Shown one piece after another: positions 58,445 to 64,000 of a stretch of DNA of 64,000 nt. The stretch covers positions 343,297-407,296 of the forward strand of contig PGCO01000004.1 of assembly GCA_002786355.1 (NCBI GenBank). The letters run 5' to 3'. Made by a program: the position numbers and the translations under genes. The first letter of the stretch is position 1. Each line of letters opens with the position of its first letter. A model generated the notes under the pieces. The model did no database searches. It was not told the DNA's origin and was given only the letters and a program-made list of their open reading frames with translations. This DNA comes from Sediminibacterium sp. FEMGT703S (GTDB taxonomy: Bacteria; Bacteroidota; Bacteroidia; Chitinophagales; Chitinophagaceae).

Positions 58445-59517
58445 TGATGACTATTAACCGAAATAATTACGAACACTATTTTCTACTTTGGGTAGATGGA
58501 GAGCTCTCCCCCGAAGAGATGGTAGCTGTAGAACGTTTTATAGCGGAGCATCCAGACCTAGCCGAAGAATTAGCTTTATTACAAGACACTAAATTGGTAC
58601 CAGAAGCGCAAATCATATTTTCAGGAAAAGAGCAGTTGCTCAAACAATCATCGAACGAAATAACATACACCAATTATGAGTCTTGGTTTTTATTATTTAT
58701 TGACAATGAATTGTCTTTAGCTGATCGCCAAAAAGTAGAATTGTTTGTTTTGCAGCATCCGAATTTGCAAGCGGAGTTTCAATTATTGGTACAAACTAAA
58801 TTAGCTCATGAAGAATGGGTATTCAACAATAAAGAATTATTATATAAGAAAGAAGATCAAAAACGTCCAGTCGTATTTATGCGCTGGATGCGTTACGCTG
58901 CTGCAGCTGCTGTAATTGGATTAATTGCTACTGTTTGGATGATTGCTCCAACCAATCAATTAAAAAAGACCATTGAAATCAATGGAACACAACCAGAAAT
59001 GGTTGGTACTGATCCTGCAAGCAATGTAGAAAAAAGAGAAGTAGTTGCTGAAGAAAATCCAAAGAATATAATCAAGCAACTAAATCCGAAAGCTTCGTTT
59101 CAAGTTGAGACTCCTACAGCTAAAGCGAACAAAGTCCAAGTATTAGCAGGCAAGAATTCTTTAGTAACAATAATCAATAATGAGCCAGTAAGAAAAGATG
59201 AACAAACAATTGCAAGCGTTGAGCATAATCCAATCAACACAAGCCAGGCCACTATTTCCGAAAATGTTATGGAAGGAAGAAATGATATTGGGAATAATCA
59301 AGGAGTTAATATGGCCCCTGTTGAAGAAAAAATAGAAGCGGCTCCGGAAGAAGTGAAAACGGTATATACAGCACTGGAAGATAATGAACAAGATAAAAGC
59401 CTTTTTATTGGGGCCCTAGAAATCAATAAAGATAAATTGCGCGGATTATTCCGCAAAGCAGGAACGATCTTTCGTTCAAAAGCAAAACAAGAAGAAGACA
59501 CTCGTCAAAGAAAATAA
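58444..59517 (+). CDS. Putative anti-sigma factor, single TM, duplicated N-terminal domain
   Basis: Immediately downstream of ECF sigma; N-terminal repeat YEHYFLLWVDGELSPEEM.../YESWFLLFIDNELSLADR...; TM YAAAAAVIGLIATVWMI. Confidence 0.75.
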   Translation: MMTINRNNYEHYFLLWVDGELSPEEMVAVERFIAEHPDLAEELALLQDTKLVPEAQIIFSGKEQLLKQSSNEITYTNYESWFLLFIDNELSLADRQKVELFVLQHPNLQAEFQLLVQTKLAHEEWVFNNKELLYKKEDQKRPVVFMRWMRYAAAAAVIGLIATVWMIAPTNQLKKTIEINGTQPEMVGTDPASNVEKREVVAEENPKNIIKQLNPKASFQVETPTAKANKVQVLAGKNSLVTIINNEPVRKDEQTIASVEHNPINTSQATISENVMEGRNDIGNNQGVNMAPVEEKIEAAPEEVKTVYTALEDNEQDKSLFIGALEINKDKLRGLFRKAGTIFRSKAKQEEDTRQRK

Positions 59518-59528
59518 AAGCAAATAGT

Positions 59529-60392
59529 ATGAAAAGAATTGTAAGCATGGTGGCAATGGTATGCATTGCATTAAGTTCAACCGCTCAGTCTACACAAGAG
59601 TCGGACACCATTAAAGTAGGTAATTTCGTGATTATCAAAAAGAAAGGTTCTGAAGAAAACTCAACTGGCACTTCAAGAACCAATCGCGATAATTACAATT
59701 TATTACGTGTAGAGCGTAGGCCAGCCAAGCGTAAAAATTTAAGTACCAACTGGTGGATTCTAGATTTGGGGTTTGCTAATATGCGTGATAATACCAATTA
59801 TGGATTTGCGCAAGCAGGATCATATTTTAAAACAATGCGTCCGCAAGATGGTCCAGTGAACGAAAATAGTTATCGTTTAAACAGAGTGAAATCTTCTAAC
59901 GTGAATCTTTGGTTCTTCATGCAGAAATTGAATATCAGCAAGAATGTATTGAACCTTAAATATGGCTTGGGCTTAGAAATGTATAATTTCCGTTACGATT
60001 CTAGAATCAGTTATAACAATGATCCAACACCTTACGTTTTTAATGATTCTATTTCTTTTTCAAAGAATAAATTATATGCTGGGTACCTTACTGTTCCTTT
60101 TATGATTAATATCAATACTACCCCAGATAAACGCAAAGGATTTAGTTTTAGCGCAGGAGTAAGTGCTGGATATCTAATTTCTAGTAATAATAAACAAATT
60201 AGTGCCGAAAGAGGAAAGCAAAAAGAGAAGGCAGACTTTTATATGGAGCCCTTCCGCTTGGCGGCTATAGGCGAAATAGGATTGGGGCCCGTTCGACTAT
60301 ATGGCTCATATAGCTTAAACAGAATGCAGAAAGATATTACCCGTGTAGAGCAGTTCCCTTATGCAATTGGGGTAAGATTAAGCACTTGGTAA
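59529..60392 (+). CDS. Outer-membrane beta-barrel-like protein
   Basis: Signal peptide, alternating beta-strand pattern, aromatic C-terminus (GVRLSTW). Confidence 0.7.
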   Translation: MKRIVSMVAMVCIALSSTAQSTQESDTIKVGNFVIIKKKGSEENSTGTSRTNRDNYNLLRVERRPAKRKNLSTNWWILDLGFANMRDNTNYGFAQAGSYFKTMRPQDGPVNENSYRLNRVKSSNVNLWFFMQKLNISKNVLNLKYGLGLEMYNFRYDSRISYNNDPTPYVFNDSISFSKNKLYAGYLTVPFMININTTPDKRKGFSFSAGVSAGYLISSNNKQISAERGKQKEKADFYMEPFRLAAIGEIGLGPVRLYGSYSLNRMQKDITRVEQFPYAIGVRLSTW

Positions 60393-60486
60393 AAATTGGG
60401 TTCTTATTTTATCTTTGTTAAGTGAATTTAAATTAACATTCGTGCCACAATTAGAACAGTTAATTTTCGTTTCTTAATCAGAGACT

Positions 60487-61029
60487 ATGAAAAGGCCATT
60501 ATATTGGATATTATTTTTTGCAGGATTTACCTTTACCACTTCTTTCAGGAAGCACAAGGTAATTGATCCTTCCAAAGCGGATAAGGATACCTACTCTGTT
60601 TATATTATCAAGAGTGAGTATGAGTTGAAAATTTATGATAAGGACGGCGAATGGATGGCATCTTATCCAGTAGTGTTTGGGAGTAAGGATTTAGGGGATA
60701 AATTATACCAGGGCGATAGAAAAACTCCAGAAGGGGTATTTCATATAACAGGTAAACGAAAACATGCTAAATGGGAACGTTTCATGTTAATTGATTATCC
60801 AACGGCAGAAAGCTATGCTAAGTTTAATCAACGCAAAGCCTTGGGCCAAATACCCGCAGATGCTAAAATTGGAGGAGATATTGGCATACATGGCACTGTC
60901 CCTTATGATGATTATGCCATCGACCAATACAGAAACTGGACAGAGGGATGTATCAGTACGAAAAATAAATATGTACAGGAATTATTCGATTTATTGCCAG
61001 TAGGAACTCGTGTTGAAATTCGCAGGTAA
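60487..61029 (+). CDS. L,D-transpeptidase (YkuD) family protein
   Basis: IGIHGTVPYDDYAIDQYRNWTEGCIST catalytic H...S/TxGC motif. Confidence 0.9.
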   Translation: MKRPLYWILFFAGFTFTTSFRKHKVIDPSKADKDTYSVYIIKSEYELKIYDKDGEWMASYPVVFGSKDLGDKLYQGDRKTPEGVFHITGKRKHAKWERFMLIDYPTAESYAKFNQRKALGQIPADAKIGGDIGIHGTVPYDDYAIDQYRNWTEGCISTKNKYVQELFDLLPVGTRVEIRR

Positions 61030-61070
61030 GTTTTCCTCTTCTAAGAATATAGTTTGATTCTGTAAAAATA

Positions 61071-61106
61071 AAAATCCCCGCTCCGATTAATCAGAGCGGG
61101 GATTTT
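61071..61106. terminator. Bidirectional rho-independent terminator
   Basis: AAAATCCCCGCTC-cgattaatca-GAGCGGGGATTTT between convergent genes. Confidence 0.88.
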
Positions 61107-61122
61107 ACATATCATCAATCGA

Positions 61123-62913
61123 TTAGATTTTGTAGCCATTATCAGCCACTAAGCGATCGGAAATTCTTCTGCGGGCATCTTTGCAATTGAATGGTTCTAC
61201 TTTGGTAAAGCGCTTCAATCCAATATGCATCATACGCAATTCATCTCCGTCGGCAAAGCTATTCAATGCGTCTTTACCAGCTTTGTTGATTCGATCAGCT
61301 GCATCGTATAAATAAGTACGCATGATATCGTTTTGAGTAGCTACCGCTGCGTCTCCTCTTAAAGAAGCCAATTTCATTACACGCAATAAAGCACTTTCTG
61401 CATGGAATACTTCAATAGCCATGTCTGCAATATTCATCAAGATTTCTTGCTCTTTGTCTAACTGCATCATTAGTTTTTGAACAGCAGCACCAGCAACCAT
61501 TAAAATGGCTTTCTTGAAATTAGCAATGGCTTTTAATTCCTTCGCATAAGTACCTTCATCTTCTGCACCAAAATCTGGAATGCTCATCAATTCTTTTTGA
61601 ACAGACATTGCAGGTCCCATTAGGTCTAGCTTGCCTTTCATGGCACGCTTCAATACCATATCTACGGTAAGCAAACGATTGATTTCGTTAGTGCCTTCAT
61701 AAATTCTATTGATACGGCTATCGCGATAAGCTTTTGAAATTACATATTCATCGGAGAAGCCATTACCACCATGTATTTGAACACCTTCGTCTACTACAAA
61801 ATCTAATACTTCACTACCATATACTTTTAACATAGCACACTCAATAGCATATTCTTCTGCTGCACCTAATAAAGCTTCAGCAAATGATTTTCCGCTGGCA
61901 GCTAATTCGTGTTCTTTATCGTCAATCCATTTTGCAGAACGGTATAATGCAGATTCGCAAACCCATAAGCGAATAGCCATTTCAGCCATTTTATGGCGGA
62001 TAGCTCCAAACTTCGCAATCGGCAATTTAAACTGCTCTCTGGTTTTAGCATATTGAACAGAAGTATCGGTTGCTTTTTTAGCACCACCCAATGTTGCCGC
62101 ACATAATTTTAGACGACCGATATTTAAAATATTGAAAGCGATGATATGTCCTTTGCCAATTTCACCCAATACATTTTCTACAGGTACTTTACAATCTTGG
62201 AAATACAATTGAACGGTAGAAGACCCTTTGATACCCATTTTATGTTCTTCAGGACCTTGCGTAAATCCTTCTGTACCACGCTCAATAATAAAAGCAGTGA
62301 ATTTGTCTCCATCAATTTTCGCAAATACAGTAAACACATCAGCAAAACCACCATTGGTGATCCAGCATTTTTGACCATTCAATAAATAGTGTTTTCCATC
62401 ATCGCTTAATTTAGCAGTGGTTTTAGCACCTAATGCATCACTACCACTGTTGGGCTCTGTTAATCCATAAGCACCCTTCCATTCTCCACTGGCTAACTTG
62501 GGTATATATTTTTGTTTTTGTTCTTCGGTACCAAAGTATAAAATAGGTAATGAACCAATACCTGTATGAGCTGCAACAGCTACAGAGAAAGAATAGCCAC
62601 CGCCCATTCCTTCATTCACAATGGTAGAAGTAATAAAATCTTTACCTAAACCACCGTATTCTTCAGGGAATGAAGTAGAGAGCAATCCTTGCTCGCCTGC
62701 TTTTTGCATGAGTGATGCTACCAATCCTGGTTCCATTTTATCAATTCGATCTACAATGGGCAAAATTTCGGCATCTAAAAACTGATGGCACATGTCCATG
62801 ACCATGGTCTGCTCTTCATTAAATTCTTCCGGAATGAAAGTTTCATGAGGATTGCTTTCCTTGATGATCCATTCTCCGCCCAATAAGGCTTTTGTTTTGT
62901 TTGTGGCTTCCAT
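61123..62913 (-). CDS. Acyl-CoA dehydrogenase (596 aa long form)
   Basis: YGLTEPNSGSDALGAKTTA, CWITNGG, VQIHGGNGFSDEY, YEGTNEINRL. Confidence 0.95.
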   Translation of the reverse strand: MEATNKTKALLGGEWIIKESNPHETFIPEEFNEEQTMVMDMCHQFLDAEILPIVDRIDKMEPGLVASLMQKAGEQGLLSTSFPEEYGGLGKDFITSTIVNEGMGGGYSFSVAVAAHTGIGSLPILYFGTEEQKQKYIPKLASGEWKGAYGLTEPNSGSDALGAKTTAKLSDDGKHYLLNGQKCWITNGGFADVFTVFAKIDGDKFTAFIIERGTEGFTQGPEEHKMGIKGSSTVQLYFQDCKVPVENVLGEIGKGHIIAFNILNIGRLKLCAATLGGAKKATDTSVQYAKTREQFKLPIAKFGAIRHKMAEMAIRLWVCESALYRSAKWIDDKEHELAASGKSFAEALLGAAEEYAIECAMLKVYGSEVLDFVVDEGVQIHGGNGFSDEYVISKAYRDSRINRIYEGTNEINRLLTVDMVLKRAMKGKLDLMGPAMSVQKELMSIPDFGAEDEGTYAKELKAIANFKKAILMVAGAAVQKLMMQLDKEQEILMNIADMAIEVFHAESALLRVMKLASLRGDAAVATQNDIMRTYLYDAADRINKAGKDALNSFADGDELRMMHIGLKRFTKVEPFNCKDARRRISDRLVADNGYKI

Positions 62914-62940
62914 CGTTAATTGTTTTGTATGTTAAAGTGT

Positions 62941-63405
62941 TTAATTTAATTGTTCTATAGGTGTTAAAGTAAGGTTGTCGTATACTTTTTGGAATACCGC
63001 TTTCACCGTATCAATATCTTTTTTATCTACACCCACCAAGGCTTCAGACATCGTTTGATTAGCTAGGTCAATGGTAATTTGTTGCAGATCTTTTGCAGCT
63101 TCAGTTAATTGAACCAAATTGATTCTTCTGTCTGTGGGAGATGCTACTCTTTTAACTAGGTATTGCTTTTCTAAATTATCAATCAACCTCGTAATACTGG
63201 GTTTATCTCGAAACGTACGATTACAAAGTTCCTGCTGGCTTAAGCCATCTTCTTTCCACAAATGATATAATACGCTCCATTGTTCAATAGTAATTTCCAA
63301 TCCCGCATTGCGGAAATTCTTCTGCAACCTTCTCGCCACGGCGGTAGAAGCCATTCCGTTGATGACGCTGTATAGTTCTCCTCTTTTAAAATGGTTGTTT
63401 GGCAT
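62941..63405 (-). CDS. MarR-family transcriptional regulator
   Basis: ITIEQWSVLYHLWKEDGLSQQELCNRTFRDKPSITRLIDNLEKQYLVKRVASPTDRR. Confidence 0.93.
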   Translation of the reverse strand: MPNNHFKRGELYSVINGMASTAVARRLQKNFRNAGLEITIEQWSVLYHLWKEDGLSQQELCNRTFRDKPSITRLIDNLEKQYLVKRVASPTDRRINLVQLTEAAKDLQQITIDLANQTMSEALVGVDKKDIDTVKAVFQKVYDNLTLTPIEQLN

Positions 63406-63547
63406 ATAGTTAGTTATGCAACTAATTCAAAATTGGTTTCTTTCTTCCATACTACCAAGAATAATTTCCTAAAATTTGCGTCATTTTGTAGTGTCAGTTC
63501 ATATTTAACTAAGTCTTGATTCAAGAAGAATGGTTTTCTTTGCTTGA

Positions 63548-64000
63548 ATGGAGTATTGGTTCATGATTATCAGTGGTGGTTTGGCGGCTTTCTATTGCTG
63601 CCTGATACTGATTTATCGATATTGGTTCAAAGCATTAAAGCCATTTCAACTACCTGTAGGGCTCAATCCAAGCCTATTCTTTTCTATCATTATACCTGCC
63701 CGTAATGAATCTGTCAATATTGAAAAATGCATACAAAGTATTCTTTCACAGTCTTATCCTTTGTATGAAATTATAGTCGTAGATGATCATTCAACGGATG
63801 ATACTCCGCTATTGGTTGCTCAACTAGCCCAGCAATACCCGCAAATACGATTGATTCAACTCAAAGATTATGTGGATGTACAAGCTACCAATTCCTTTAA
63901 GAAAAAAGCGATTGAAATTGCAGTAGAAAAGTCAACAGGGTCATGGATTGTTACTACTGATGCCGATTGTTTGGTGCCAACTAATTGGTTGTATTATTTT
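63548..64000 (+). CDS. Family 2 glycosyltransferase, N-terminal part (truncated by window end; not in the ORF track)
   Basis: Translated by eye: MEYWFMIISGGLAAFYCC...FFSIIIPARNESVNIEKCIQSILSQSYPLYEIIVVDDHSTDDTPLL...WIVTTDADC; open to window edge. Confidence 0.88.
   Translation, partial: MEYWFMIISGGLAAFYCCLILIYRYWFKALKPFQLPVGLNPSLFFSIIIPARNESVNIEKCIQSILSQSYPLYEIIVVDDHSTDDTPLLVAQLAQQYPQIRLIQLKDYVDVQATNSFKKKAIEIAVEKSTGSWIVTTDADCLVPTNWLYYF

Overview
This AT-rich chromosomal window looks like Bacteroidota, most likely Chitinophagaceae-like (inferred from protein families, T9SS sorting tails and TAnnTTTG-like promoters). It is mostly ordinary chromosome. (1) A BCAA/threonine operon: ilvB(partial)-ilvN-ilvC-ilvA-thrA-thrB-thrC. 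(2) An M20 amidohydrolase, an MFS sugar transporter and a six-hairpin glycosidase-like protein. (3) A lineage-specific locus (~15.7-23.4 kb): a PKD-repeat/T9SS secreted protein flanked on both sides by tandem pairs of a paralogous exported protein family I cannot name. In each pair the downstream member carries one in-frame stop. (4) A tRNA-Arg(CCT) next to a cluster of small hairpins and 22-bp direct repeats. (5) A complete alternative complex III operon (actABCDEF) continuous with a caa3/aa3-type cytochrome oxidase operon (coxB, coxA, ctaB, two subunit III genes, subunit IV, sco, DUF420). (6) ssb, rlpA, gcvT and a PspC/PadR module. (7) An arsenic operon: arsR-arsM-acr3 plus an apparently exported LMW-phosphatase/ArsC homologue. 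(8) An M16 peptidase pair, a double-DTG aspartyl protease, mqnC, an ECF sigma/anti-sigma-like cluster, an L,D-transpeptidase, an acyl-CoA dehydrogenase with a MarR regulator, and a truncated GT2 at the right edge. I saw no CRISPR array, IS element, prophage or obvious defence system. The best candidates for something undescribed are the paralogous-family/PKD locus and the exported ArsC-like protein.
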